Source of the DNA: Paenibacillus radicis (ex Xue et al. 2023)
Lineage (GTDB): Bacteria > Bacillota > Bacilli > Paenibacillales > NBRC-103111
Assembly (NCBI RefSeq): GCF_024722015.1
Contig: NZ_JANQBD010000017.1
Span: forward strand, 62,001-126,000
DNA: 64,000 nucleotides
Direction of reading: 5' to 3'
This document shows positions 1-7,797 of this stretch, piece by piece. The notes below the pieces were generated by a model. The model searched no databases. It saw nothing but the letters and a program-made list of their open reading frames with translations, and was not told the DNA's origin. Each line of letters starts with the position of its first letter. The stretch's first letter is position 1. The translations under genes were made by a program, and so were the position numbers.

Positions 1-64
1 CACGTGTCTCAAAGAACCCTTGTTCCATCAATAATATATCCAACCGTTCCTTATCTGCTGCCAT
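1..64 (-). CDS. tlyA: TlyA/YqxC family rRNA methyltransferase, N-terminal fragment (runs off window)
   Basis: Only the first 21 codons are present. They read MAADKERLDILLMEQGFFET followed by Arg. This matches the usual start of TlyA-type proteins, an S4-like RNA-binding segment that precedes a 2'-O-ribose methyltransferase domain. The ATG at 62-64 is the only usable start, because an in-frame TGA lies two codons upstream; a GGAG sits about 12 bases before it. The gene follows dxs on the same strand, as tlyA does in many Bacillales (dxs-tlyA-argR-recN). The call rests on the short N-terminus plus context, so the name is probable rather than certain. Confidence 0.8.
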   Translation of the reverse strand, partial: MAADKERLDILLMEQGFFETR

Positions 65-102
65 GGTTCATTCATACTCCTATTATCTTCTGCTGCAATG
101 GG

Positions 103-1989
103 CTACGCGTGCTGACGCCTACGCGGCACAAGCGCTTTGACCTCGGATACGAGTCTCTCCGATGTAAGTCCAACTTCCTTACGCTGCTCCTGGACGGAAC
201 CATGCTCCACAAAATAATCGGGTATTCCTAGAATTTTGATTCGAAGGCCATATAGATTCTGATTCGCGTAGTATTCAAGCACGCTGCTGCCAAAGCCGCC
301 CATTAGTGCGCCTTCCTCCATCGTGATAATCGGCAGATTATCCTTAGCCAGTTGAAGGAGCATAGCTTCGTCCATTGGCTTAATGAATCTGGCATTGATG
401 ACTCTCAGCTGAACGCCTTCCTTGCTTAACTGCTCCGCAGCTTCCATTGCCAGTGAAATCATCGGACCTACGGCAAGCACTACTGCACTGTCGCCAGGTC
501 TTAAAACTTCCCAAGTACCAATAGGAATGGTGTGATAAGGATTATCCATCGAGGTTCCAAGTCCGCTGATCCGTGGATAACGAACAGCAATTGGCCCCTC
601 ATTATATTCAACGGCCGTTTTCATCATATGCCGCAATTCATCCTCATCCTTCGGCATCATTAGTACCATATTAGGGATGCTGCGTAAAAAAGCGATGTCA
701 TACGCACCTTGATGAGTCTCGCCATCAGGGCCGACAAATCCGGCACGATCAATGGCGAATATAACATTCAAGTTCGCTCGGCAAATGTCATGCACAACCT
801 GATCATAAGCCCTCTGCAGGAAGGTAGAATACACTGCAAAAACGGGTTTGATCCCTTCATTCGCAAGTGCGGCACACAATGTAGCTGCATGCTGCTCGGC
901 TATACCTACATCTATCATGCGATCAGGAAACTCATCCGCAAACTTTAATAAGCCGGATCCCCCAGGCATTGCCGGAGTAACGGCAACGATACGCGAGTCC
1001 TCACGGGCCAAATCAATTAACGATTTACTGAATACCTCGGTGTACATAGGTGGCCCTACAGCTTTGAGCATTTGACCCGATTCGATCTTATACGGGCTTG
1101 CCCCGTGCCAAGCATGAGAATCGGCTTCGGCCGGCGAATAACCTTTCCCCTTCAAAGTAACCACATGCAGAAGAACCGGCCCTTCCACCTTCTCCGCTTG
1201 CTTAAGCGTTTCTAATAGTACAGGCAGATTATGACCATCTATCGGACCCAAGTAGGTCAAGCCCAATTCTTCGAATAAAACGCCCGGCACAACCATATAT
1301 TTCAAGCTGTCCTTCAGCTTTTCAATTGTTTTGGCTAGCGTTCCGCCGATGGCAGGAATTTTTTTGATCAAATACTCGACTTCTTCTTTCACTTTCACAT
1401 AATGCTTATCCGAACGTATTTTGCCTAAATAATTGTGCAGAGCTCCTACATTAGGAGCAATCGACATTTCATTATCATTCAAAACAACGATCAGGTTCTT
1501 TTTCTCATGTCCAATATGATTTAATGCTTCCAGCGCCATACCGCCAGTCAAAGCTCCGTCACCAATAACGGCTACAACCCGATTATGGTCGCCTTTGAGG
1601 TCACGAGCAATTGCCATCCCCATTGCAGCCGATAAAGAAGTACTGCTATGTCCGGCCTCCCAGACGTCATGCTCACTTTCGGATCTCTTTACAAATCCGC
1701 ATAAGCCTTTATATTTACGCAGCGTGTCAAATTTGTCCATACGACCGGTAAACATTTTATGAACATACGACTGATGACCCACATCAAAAATAAATTTATC
1801 ATAGGGACTATTAAATAAATAATGAAGCGCTATAGTAAGCTCAACAACACCAAGGTTAGACGAGAGATGTCCGCCGGTGACCGAAAGCTTTTCAACAAGA
1901 AACTGCCGGGTTTCCGTAGCCAGTTGTTCCAGTTGCTCTATGGACAGTTGTTTCAAGTCTTTGGGCTGAGTTATTTGTTCGAGCAGCAC
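103..1989 (-). CDS. dxs: 1-deoxy-D-xylulose-5-phosphate synthase
   Basis: This enzyme condenses pyruvate and glyceraldehyde 3-phosphate, using thiamine diphosphate, to start the MEP isoprenoid pathway in the cytosol. The 628-residue product has normal family length. The thiamine-diphosphate/Mg site is visible as GDGALTGG near residues 143-150 and ends at NDN near 171-173. HLSSNLG near 41-47 carries a conserved His, and the transketolase-type pyrimidine and C-terminal domains follow. The start codon is GTG at 1987-1989, behind a purine-rich AAGGAAAGCGGGGG ribosome binding site. It is the last complete gene of the nusB-folD-xseA-xseB-ispA-dxs operon and follows ispA, which makes the C15 product of the same pathway. 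A 179-base gap with a small hairpin separates it from ispA. Confidence 0.97.
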   Translation of the reverse strand: MLLEQITQPKDLKQLSIEQLEQLATETRQFLVEKLSVTGGHLSSNLGVVELTIALHYLFNSPYDKFIFDVGHQSYVHKMFTGRMDKFDTLRKYKGLCGFVKRSESEHDVWEAGHSSTSLSAAMGMAIARDLKGDHNRVVAVIGDGALTGGMALEALNHIGHEKKNLIVVLNDNEMSIAPNVGALHNYLGKIRSDKHYVKVKEEVEYLIKKIPAIGGTLAKTIEKLKDSLKYMVVPGVLFEELGLTYLGPIDGHNLPVLLETLKQAEKVEGPVLLHVVTLKGKGYSPAEADSHAWHGASPYKIESGQMLKAVGPPMYTEVFSKSLIDLAREDSRIVAVTPAMPGGSGLLKFADEFPDRMIDVGIAEQHAATLCAALANEGIKPVFAVYSTFLQRAYDQVVHDICRANLNVIFAIDRAGFVGPDGETHQGAYDIAFLRSIPNMVLMMPKDEDELRHMMKTAVEYNEGPIAVRYPRISGLGTSMDNPYHTIPIGTWEVLRPGDSAVVLAVGPMISLAMEAAEQLSKEGVQLRVINARFIKPMDEAMLLQLAKDNLPIITMEEGALMGGFGSSVLEYYANQNLYGLRIKILGIPDYFVEHGSVQEQRKEVGLTSERLVSEVKALVPRRRQHA

Positions 1990-2019
1990 GTTGTTCCCCC
2001 GCTTTCCTTGTTGGGATAA

Positions 2020-2045
2020 AAGAAAACTCCATCAGATGGAGTGAT
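2020..2045 (-). promoter_or_regulatory. Hairpin with T-rich tail in the dxs leader (possible attenuator)
   Basis: On the minus strand ACTCCATC and GATGGAGT form an inverted repeat with almost no loop. It is followed by TTTTCTTTT about 35 bases before the dxs start. This is terminator-like geometry between ispA and dxs, but the stem is short and only moderately GC-rich. No experimental inference is possible from sequence alone. Confidence 0.3.
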
Positions 2046-2168
2046 TGTTCATCAGGTTCATCTTTTTTCGACATAAACCTATGTATCCCATTAAACTTGC
2101 ACCCATTATAGCATAGAGAAGGATGCCACTCAATGATAGTACGATACAAAAGTTATACAAATAGCCAT

Positions 2169-3074
2169 TTAATGGTCTCTTTTAGTCAAAAAATCAGCAA
2201 GCTGCAGCAGTCTGTCGGGATTAGGAAAATGCGCATTTTCAATGGCTTGTTTACCTTGCTCCGTTAATTGCCGGATTTTTTCCTGTGAAGCTTCTATCCC
2301 CACAAAATAAGGGTAGGTCACTTTTTGCTGTTTCTCATCGCTTTTTACCGGCTTGCCTATTTTCTTCTCATCACCGATTAAATCAAGAATGTCGTCTTGA
2401 ATTTGAAAGGCAAGTCCAATATTATATCCATACTTCTCCAAGGCTTGCAGTTGTTTCGGAGTTGCTCCGGCTAAATGACCTCCCGCCTTAAGGGAAAATA
2501 CGATCAAATCGCTTGTTTTATGAATGTGGATGTACTCCAATTCCTCCAGCTTTGTGATGCCTTGCTCCCCTTGCATATCAGCAGCTTGGCCGCCCACCAT
2601 TCCCGAAGCACCTGCCAGCTTGGATAAATCCTCAATAATCTCGACTATTTGTTCAGCTGGTACCTCAAACGCACGGTAGGATTGAACAATAGAATAAAAC
2701 GCATGGGTCAACAGCGCATCTCCCGCTAAAATTGCCATTGCGTCACCGTATATTTTATGATTGGTCAGCTTCCCGCGACGATAATCATCATTATCCATGG
2801 CTGGCAGATCATCGTGAATTAGCGAATAGGTATGAATCATTTCTATCGCGCAGGCAACAGGCATAGCCGCTTCTGTGCTGCCCCGCAGAGCTTCTACTGT
2901 TGCCAAAACCAAGGTAGGACGAAGCCGCTTGCCGCCTGCCATTAAAGAATACATCATAGATTCTCTAAGCGTGTCCGGAATGCTCCAGATTGCAGGCAGC
3001 GATTCCATAAGATCAGCTTCGATCCGCGCTGCTTTGTCTTCTATATACTGTTTGATCGTTAACTCGGTACTCAT
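2169..3074 (-). CDS. ispA: (2E,6E)-farnesyl diphosphate synthase
   Basis: This cytosolic prenyltransferase condenses dimethylallyl or geranyl diphosphate with isopentenyl diphosphate to make farnesyl diphosphate, the precursor for undecaprenyl phosphate and quinone side chains. In the 301 residues the first Asp-rich motif is DDLPAMD (about 88-94). A Tyr five residues before it fits a C15 product. The second motif is DDILD (about 227-231). GGKRLRP near 47-53 binds diphosphate. The ATG overlaps the xseB stop codon (ATGA), indicating translational coupling. Its operon position between xseB and dxs is the standard Bacillales arrangement. Confidence 0.95.
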   Translation of the reverse strand: MSTELTIKQYIEDKAARIEADLMESLPAIWSIPDTLRESMMYSLMAGGKRLRPTLVLATVEALRGSTEAAMPVACAIEMIHTYSLIHDDLPAMDNDDYRRGKLTNHKIYGDAMAILAGDALLTHAFYSIVQSYRAFEVPAEQIVEIIEDLSKLAGASGMVGGQAADMQGEQGITKLEELEYIHIHKTSDLIVFSLKAGGHLAGATPKQLQALEKYGYNIGLAFQIQDDILDLIGDEKKIGKPVKSDEKQQKVTYPYFVGIEASQEKIRQLTEQGKQAIENAHFPNPDRLLQLADFLTKRDH

Positions 3075-3328
3075 TTGACTTCACCCTTCTCGTCAGTTGC
3101 AGGGTTGAACGGCTTCTTCACAAGTCCGCCCTCTTGCTCCATTAGAATTTCAATCTTTCGTTCAACCTGTTCCAGCTTTTGACCGCATAGCTGGGAAAGC
3201 TTCATCCCTTCTTGAAACAGATCAATCGCCTGTTCCAAGGGTACGTCCCCGCTCTCCAGCTGAGCAACGATCTGCTCCAGCTTATCCATCGCCTGCTCGA
3301 AGCTAGGCGTCGTTTCCTGTTTTGTCAT
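3071..3328 (-). CDS. xseB: Exodeoxyribonuclease VII small subunit
   Basis: XseB is the small alpha-helical subunit that assembles with XseA into exonuclease VII, which degrades single-stranded DNA from both ends. The 85-residue product has the family hallmark of FEQAMDKLEQIVAQLESGDV followed by LEQAIDLFQEGMKL and a charged tail. I chose the ATG at 3326-3328 because GGAGGAGAAGCAAA directly precedes it. An upstream in-frame start at 3373 has no such site and would overlap xseA far more. As called, it overlaps the end of xseA by 26 bases and the ispA start by 4, so the three genes are probably translationally coupled. Confidence 0.93.
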   Translation of the reverse strand: MTKQETTPSFEQAMDKLEQIVAQLESGDVPLEQAIDLFQEGMKLSQLCGQKLEQVERKIEILMEQEGGLVKKPFNPATDEKGEVK

Positions 3329-4679
3329 TTTGCTTCTCCTCCATTGACCACACATGACAATCCACATTGCCATCCATCAACCTGAGCTTCAACACATCCC
3401 CAAGCTGCACCTGTTGTATGGACTTAATTAACTGCTGTTCCTTCTCGTCATAAACGAGACTATAACCCCGCTGCATTACTTTCAATGGGCTCAGTGCATC
3501 CAGTTGCCGGATGGCCGCTAACAGATCCTGCTGCTTGTGCTTCTTAGCCGTCTGCATCGCTTGCTGCAGCTGCCGCACTGAAGTGCCCAGCCGCCGCTTG
3601 GCGAAGCCAGCCTGCTCCTTCGGATTAAACGAAGAGATCCGCCGGTCAAGCTTCATTCGCTGCTCCTGCAGCTTAGCAAGACGCCCGCGCAGCTTGTAGG
3701 CGAGCTGCTCTTTCGTCCGGTCCAGCCGCTCCATCGGCTGAATAAGCAGCTGCCTGCGCGGATTGGTCAGAACCGGCGAACGCTGCAGCCTGTTTAAGCG
3801 TTCACGGCTTCTGTCCAACTGATTGGACAGCCCCCCGTACAGCTGCTGCTTGAAGTATCCAAGCTGCTGCTTCAGCTCCTGATAATGAGGCACCGCCAGC
3901 TCAGCTGCTGCTGTTGGGGTAGCTGCTCGAAGATCAGCTACGAAATCCGCTATCGTGAAGTCCGTTTCATGACCAACTGCAGAAATGACCGGAATAAGCG
4001 AGGCAAAGATAGCGCGTGCAACTGTTTCCTCGTTAAAAGCCCACAGCTCTTCTAAAGAGCCGCCGCCCCTGCCAACAATCAGCACATCCACTTCGTTCAT
4101 TGCATTCATCGCTTCGATCGCCTTGACAATCGCAGGAGCCGCCTGGTTCCCTTGAACCAGCACCGGGTATAGCTGCACCGGCACATTGGGATAGCGACGC
4201 TGCAGCGTTATAATAATATCCCGGACTGCTGCTCCAGTTGGCGAGGTAATAACACCGATAGCTTTGGGGTAGCGAGGGAGCGGTCTTTTGCGTTGAGCTG
4301 CAAATAATCCCTCTCCCTCAAGCTTTTTCTTTAGCTGCTCGAAAGCCAGATACAAGCTGCCAATCCCATCAGGCTGCATTTGCGTTGCATAAAATTGGTA
4401 TTGGCCATCCCGCTCATAGACGGAAATATTCCCGCAAGCCAGCACCTTGGTGCCTTCCCGCGGGATAAAGCCTAGACGCTGGTTGTGTGAAGCGAACATA
4501 ATGCTTTTCAAGCGGCTGTCCGCATCCTTTAGTGTAAAATACATATGTCCGCTGGAATGATGAGTGAAGTTGGATATTTCCCCGCGCACCCACACATCCT
4601 GGAGCACGTTATCGGTCTCCAGCCGCATTTTTATGTATCGATTTACATCTTTGATGGAAAATATTCGCTGATCCTTCAT
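3303..4679 (-). CDS. xseA: Exodeoxyribonuclease VII large subunit
   Basis: This is the catalytic subunit of exonuclease VII. It has 458 residues, the usual length. The N-terminal OB-fold reads VWVRGEISNFTHHSSGHMYF near 29-48. The central catalytic domain contains GVITSPTGAAVRDI and VLIVGRGGGSLEELWAFNEE, including the characteristic GRGGGS, then SAVGHETDFTIADFVADLRA. A long C-terminal coiled-coil region rich in Gln, Leu and Arg follows, where XseB would bind. It begins three bases after folD ends and has only a weak ribosome binding site, so it probably depends on read-through translation from folD. Confidence 0.96.
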   Translation of the reverse strand: MKDQRIFSIKDVNRYIKMRLETDNVLQDVWVRGEISNFTHHSSGHMYFTLKDADSRLKSIMFASHNQRLGFIPREGTKVLACGNISVYERDGQYQFYATQMQPDGIGSLYLAFEQLKKKLEGEGLFAAQRKRPLPRYPKAIGVITSPTGAAVRDIIITLQRRYPNVPVQLYPVLVQGNQAAPAIVKAIEAMNAMNEVDVLIVGRGGGSLEELWAFNEETVARAIFASLIPVISAVGHETDFTIADFVADLRAATPTAAAELAVPHYQELKQQLGYFKQQLYGGLSNQLDRSRERLNRLQRSPVLTNPRRQLLIQPMERLDRTKEQLAYKLRGRLAKLQEQRMKLDRRISSFNPKEQAGFAKRRLGTSVRQLQQAMQTAKKHKQQDLLAAIRQLDALSPLKVMQRGYSLVYDEKEQQLIKSIQQVQLGDVLKLRLMDGNVDCHVWSMEEKQNDKTGNDA

Positions 4680-4682
4680 GGC

Positions 4683-5555
4683 TTACCGGTTTGCTGCAGA
4701 CTGCAACGCTGCCGCACGCTTAGCCGCTTCCAGCGTATTTCTTAACAATACGGTTATCGTCATCGGACCTACACAACCCGGAACCGGCGTTATGTAGCTA
4801 GCTACATCCAGCACATCGTCAAAATCAACGTCACCAGCCAGCTTGCCCGTATCCAGACGATTTATTCCAACATCGACAACAATTGCGCCAGGTTTTACAT
4901 GCTCGCGCTTCACCATCTTGGGTTTGCCCACCGCTGCGATCAAAATATCTGCTTGACGTGTAATATCCGCCATATTTGCTGTTCTGGAATGACATACGGT
5001 AACGGTCGCGTTCTCTCTTAACAATAAAATCGCCATCGGTTTGCCAACAATGTTGCTTCGTCCGATTACTACTGCATGCTTACCTGCTATTTCAACACCG
5101 ATTTTTTTTAGAATGTCGATGACACCAGCTGGCGTACAAGGCGCAGGACCTTCTTTACCGATCATCAAATTTCCGACGTTAACCGGATGAAAACAATCCG
5201 CATCCTTGTGTACAGCGATTGCTTCTACAATTTTTTCTTCGGAAATATGCTTGGGTAGTGGGGATTGTACTAAAATCCCATGAATTTTAGGATTCTGATT
5301 TAACTGTTCAATTAATTGTAGTACATCGGATTCCTCAGTAGCTGCTTCCAAAGTATGAACCTCGGAATAAATTCCTGCTTCTTCACAGGCCTTCGCTTTG
5401 TTGCGTACATATACTTGGGAAGCCGGGTCCTCCCCGACCAGAACGACCGCCAGGCCAGGCTGTACACCTTGCTGTGTCAGAATTGCTACTTCTTCTTTAA
5501 TTTGAGTACGATAGGCGCTGACAATTTCTTTCCCATTAATGACTTGTGCTGACAT
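4683..5555 (-). CDS. folD: Bifunctional methylenetetrahydrofolate dehydrogenase/methenyltetrahydrofolate cyclohydrolase
   Basis: FolD interconverts 5,10-methylene-, 5,10-methenyl- and 10-formyl-tetrahydrofolate, using NADP, and supplies one-carbon units for purines and formyl-Met-tRNA. The 290 residues contain YVRNKAKACEEAGI with the catalytic Lys near 54, QSPLPKH near 97-103 and the nucleotide-binding stretch VVIGRSNIVGKPMA near 161-174. The C-terminal TPVPGCVGPMT signature is also present. The ATG is preceded by GAGGGGG with 7-base spacing. It lies in the nusB-folD-xseAB-ispA-dxs operon, 24 bases after nusB. Confidence 0.97.
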   Translation of the reverse strand: MSAQVINGKEIVSAYRTQIKEEVAILTQQGVQPGLAVVLVGEDPASQVYVRNKAKACEEAGIYSEVHTLEAATEESDVLQLIEQLNQNPKIHGILVQSPLPKHISEEKIVEAIAVHKDADCFHPVNVGNLMIGKEGPAPCTPAGVIDILKKIGVEIAGKHAVVIGRSNIVGKPMAILLLRENATVTVCHSRTANMADITRQADILIAAVGKPKMVKREHVKPGAIVVDVGINRLDTGKLAGDVDFDDVLDVASYITPVPGCVGPMTITVLLRNTLEAAKRAAALQSAANR

Positions 5556-5579
5556 GATGATGCCCCCTCATCCGGATTG

Positions 5580-6029
5580 TTAGCTTTTGGCTTTGATTTC
5601 TTCAAGTTCCTTGATCATTTTTCCAAGTACTCCATTAACAAACTTACCCGATTCATCTGTTCCAAAATGCTTGGCCAATTCGATGGCTTCATTTACAACA
5701 ACCTTAGGCGGCACATCATTGCGGTAGACCATTTCGTAGGTTGCCAATCGCAGGATTTCACGATCAACCCGGGACAGCCTGTCCATCTTCCAGCCCTTTA
5801 AGTAATCCAGCAGCAGCTTGTCTATCTGTTCCTTGTTCGAGTAGGTTCCTTCAACAAGCTCACTAATTTCCTCAAGAGCGATAGTATCCTTCGTTTGGGT
5901 TAGTTGGGCCTCGTCGTCCGTCTGTGCTTCTTCCACCACAATACCGATTGCCTCAACCATATTAACCTCGTTCATTTCCATTTGGTACAGGCTTTGAACC
6001 GCCAGTTCCCTTGCCAATCTTCTTCTCAT
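5580..6029 (-). CDS. nusB: Transcription antitermination factor NusB
   Basis: NusB binds boxA RNA with NusE (S10) and supports antitermination of rRNA operons. The 149-residue all-helical protein begins MRRRLARELAVQSLYQMEMN. It ends with the conserved stretch RVDREILRLATYEMVYRNDV and VVVNEAIELAKHFGTDESGKFVNGVLG. The ATG at 6027-6029 follows AGGAGG. That ribosome binding site is the 3' end of a copy of the hairpin repeat described at 6041-6081. NusB is the first gene of the operon running to dxs and tlyA. The DUF2273 gene upstream ends before a terminator at 6138-6173, so nusB likely has its own promoter within 6082-6137, though I see no clear one. Confidence 0.95.
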   Translation of the reverse strand: MRRRLARELAVQSLYQMEMNEVNMVEAIGIVVEEAQTDDEAQLTQTKDTIALEEISELVEGTYSNKEQIDKLLLDYLKGWKMDRLSRVDREILRLATYEMVYRNDVPPKVVVNEAIELAKHFGTDESGKFVNGVLGKMIKELEEIKAKS

Positions 6030-6040
6030 TCTTTGTGTTT

Positions 6041-6081
6041 CCTCCTAAGAGTTTCGCTTTAGCGAAACTTGCATCGTAAGC
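6041..6081 (-). repeat. SD-adjacent hairpin repeat, copy upstream of nusB
   Basis: Read on the minus strand, a CTTACGATGC block is followed by a perfect 8-bp stem AGTTTCGC/GCGAAACT with a 4-base loop. CTTAGGAGG comes next and serves as the nusB ribosome binding site. This is the clearest copy of a family found before at least eight genes in this window. Confidence 0.85.
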
Positions 6082-6137
6082 TTTTAGCTGAGTTTTGCCT
6101 GTTACAACAATTCTTCATAAGTTCTTCCTCATAAACA

Positions 6138-6173
6138 TGAAAAAAATCCTTGGATTCGAACCAGGGATTTTCA
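6138..6173 (-). terminator. Rho-independent terminator of asp23-amaP-DUF2273
   Basis: On the minus strand TGAAAATCC pairs with GGATTTTTTTCA around a loop containing TTCGAA. The second arm carries a run of seven T. It lies 41 bases past the DUF2273 stop and before nusB. Confidence 0.7.
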
Positions 6174-6213
6174 TTGCAACTGCTTCACACGTGCAGCCGT
6201 GTCAGTTGTCAAT

Positions 6214-6465
6214 TCATCTTAACAATCTCCATTTGTCCAATAACCAACGCCAAAACTGTTGAATGGGAACAGGCGTATCGCCCCGTTCGATTCTTTTCCC
6301 TATATTATAACAAGTATATACGATTAGGACAAAGATTAACATATCCCACAAACCGCAAATCAAATAGATGAGTCCAAGCAGAACACCCGTGGCTGCGCCC
6401 AAGGTTTTGCCCCTGTGCCTCTCCCAAAGATGTTCCCACAGTTGAATCCACATGATGGAGCTCAC
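6214..6465 (-). CDS. DUF2273 family small membrane protein
   Basis: This 83-residue protein has two closely spaced hydrophobic segments (about 24-38 and 42-56, LGAATGVLLGLIYLICG and LIFVLIVYTCYNIG) and basic ends. It matches the DUF2273 proteins that accompany Asp23 and AmaP in Firmicutes; their biochemical function is not established. The start is two bases after the amaP stop region, and a GGTGAGCTC segment acts as ribosome binding site. Location and size strongly suggest it is part of the Asp23-AmaP envelope-stress complex or its membrane anchor. Confidence 0.85.
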   Translation of the reverse strand: MSSIMWIQLWEHLWERHRGKTLGAATGVLLGLIYLICGLWDMLIFVLIVYTCYNIGKRIERGDTPVPIQQFWRWLLDKWRLLR

Positions 6466-6467
6466 CT

Positions 6468-7028
6468 CTATTCCACTCTACTTTTAAAAGTAGGTGCTGA
6501 TTGTTGAATGTTTGCTACAAATACAGTAACGACTGCAACCGGAATGCCGGTAATTTCTTCAATATGATTTTTGACGCCGGACTGCATCTCTTCCGTTAAT
6601 AGTGGAATCGAGCTTTCCCCATCAACAATAGCACGAATAATAATTTCCAACCCAGCAGGGCTCACTCGCACACGCGCCTTCAAATCCTTCACGCCGCGGG
6701 TACGTTTCGCTGCCTTCAATGAAAGGTTTTCTACTGTTTCTATGGAAATTCGAATATCGCCATAATCTGTACGCTGATCGATAGAAGGGGCATTCGCTCT
6801 GCCTCTGCGCACTGCGACATACAGAAAACGGATACTGACCACAGCAACCACGACCGTTAAGGTAATGAAGGGAAGCGCGGTATTTAAGTCATAATAAACA
6901 TTATAAGCAAAGGAGCCAACACGCTCAAATGAAATCCAACCAAATGCGCAAACAAGAAGAGTACAAGCTGCAATGAGAACAACCAAGCTAAAAATAAATA
7001 GAAGCAATCTATCTAGAACTTTAACCAC
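6468..7028 (-). CDS. amaP: Alkaline shock response membrane anchor protein AmaP
   Basis: AmaP anchors Asp23 to the cytoplasmic membrane. The protein has two hydrophobic segments, LLLFIFSLVVLIAACTLLV near the N-terminus and LPFITLTVVVAVVSIRFLYVA. An Asp23-like C-terminal domain follows (ISIETVENLSLKAAKRTRGV, then VRVSPAGLEIIIRAIVDGES). I chose the GTG at 7026-7028 (186 residues) because AAGGAG lies nine bases before it. The longer reading from an ATG at 7115 has no ribosome binding site and would translate through a hairpin. It sits between asp23 and DUF2273 in one transcription unit. Confidence 0.85.
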   Translation of the reverse strand: MVKVLDRLLLFIFSLVVLIAACTLLVCAFGWISFERVGSFAYNVYYDLNTALPFITLTVVVAVVSIRFLYVAVRRGRANAPSIDQRTDYGDIRISIETVENLSLKAAKRTRGVKDLKARVRVSPAGLEIIIRAIVDGESSIPLLTEEMQSGVKNHIEEITGIPVAVVTVFVANIQQSAPTFKSRVE

Positions 7029-7056
7029 GAAACCGGACTCCTTCCAAATTAGAGGA

Positions 7057-7082
7057 AACCCCCTTGCAACTTGAAGGGGGTT
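7057..7082 (-). promoter_or_regulatory. 9-bp hairpin in the amaP leader
   Basis: AACCCCCTT and AAGGGGGTT form a perfect 9-bp stem with an 8-base loop (CAAGTTGC on the minus strand), about 28 bases upstream of the amaP GTG. The U-tract is weak, so it may be an mRNA-processing or translation-modulating hairpin between asp23 and amaP rather than a terminator. Confidence 0.5.
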
Positions 7083-7195
7083 AGCCAAACGTTTATTTAG
7101 TTGATTAGAAGGCATAAGGGTATGCTTTCAATACATCAACCTTGACAAACGTTGCGCGTCCCGTGAGGACGGCAAAGCCGTTTATCCATCCTTGT

Positions 7196-7606
7196 TTACT
7201 TGACTCGATTTGGTGATGCTTCTACTTCTTCTACTTTCTCCGCACCTTTGAAAATGACATCATGAATATGTACATTCACTTGAACTACACTTAGCCCTGT
7301 CATCGATTCAATCGCATGTTTAACATTTTGTTGAACGCCGGACGCTACCTCAGGGATTCTGGTTCCGAATTCAATAACGATCGACACATCAATAGCAGCC
7401 TCACGTTGTCCAACGTCTACCTTTACACCCTTGGACATGTTCTTGCGTCCCAGCAATTCCGCGATACCGCCTGCAAATCCACCGCTCATACCGGCAACAC
7501 CTGGAACTTCAACTGTAGCCATCCCAGCAATGATTTCAATAACCTCGGGTGCTATCTGAATCGTGCCAATATCGGTTTTCTCATAATCCGCAGCAATGAT
7601 CGTCAT
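7196..7606 (-). CDS. Asp23/Gls24 family envelope stress response protein
   Basis: This cytoplasmic protein of 136 residues belongs to the Asp23 (DUF322) family, often called YqhY when next to accBC. The core reads GTIQIAPEVIEIIAGMATVE, VPGVAGMSGGF, KNMSKGVKVDVGQ, then VSIVIEFGTRIPEVASGVQ and a C-terminal hydrophobic beta/helix. In staphylococci Asp23 coats the membrane through AmaP. Here amaP is the next gene, so the same partnership is likely. YqhY next to accBC in Bacillus has been linked to control of acetyl-CoA carboxylase. A promoter is visible at 7760-7788 and AAGGAGG precedes the ATG. Confidence 0.9.
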   Translation of the reverse strand: MTIIAADYEKTDIGTIQIAPEVIEIIAGMATVEVPGVAGMSGGFAGGIAELLGRKNMSKGVKVDVGQREAAIDVSIVIEFGTRIPEVASGVQQNVKHAIESMTGLSVVQVNVHIHDVIFKGAEKVEEVEASPNRVK

Positions 7607-7614
7607 AATCGGAG

Positions 7615-7650
7615 CCTCCTTGGAAGTTTTACGAAATTATTGCATCGCAA
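7615..7650 (-). repeat. Degenerate SD-adjacent hairpin repeat upstream of asp23
   Basis: GCGATGCAA, then an imperfect stem, then CCAAGGAGG, in the same order and spacing as the better copies. The stem has decayed, so this is a weak member inferred from layout. Confidence 0.4.
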
Positions 7651-7759
7651 CTAATCCTAATAGATAAATCTTCTTCTCTACTTCGTTAGTAAAGCGGACT
7701 TTTAACCAACCTCTATTATGGATATGCGCGAGTCACGCAAAACTTGTCTTAGTCTATAT

Positions 7760-7788
7760 ACTATATCATTATCCTAAAAACTTGACAA
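7760..7788 (-). promoter_or_regulatory. Sigma-A promoter for asp23-amaP
   Basis: On the minus strand TTGTCA (7783-7788) and TATAGT (7760-7765) are 17 bases apart. They lie just past the accC stop and about 150 bases before asp23. Confidence 0.6.
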
Positions 7789-7797
7789 ATTGTCAGT

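Noticed and set aside
1892..2149. 85-codon minus-strand frame between ispA and dxs
   Set aside because: It overlaps the dxs start in another frame and contains the leader hairpin; no ribosome binding site or family features.
6138..6173. GGTTCGAATCC resembles the T-arm of a tRNA
   Set aside because: No acceptor, D-arm or anticodon stem can be drawn around it; the sequence fits the loop of a terminator with a T7 tail.
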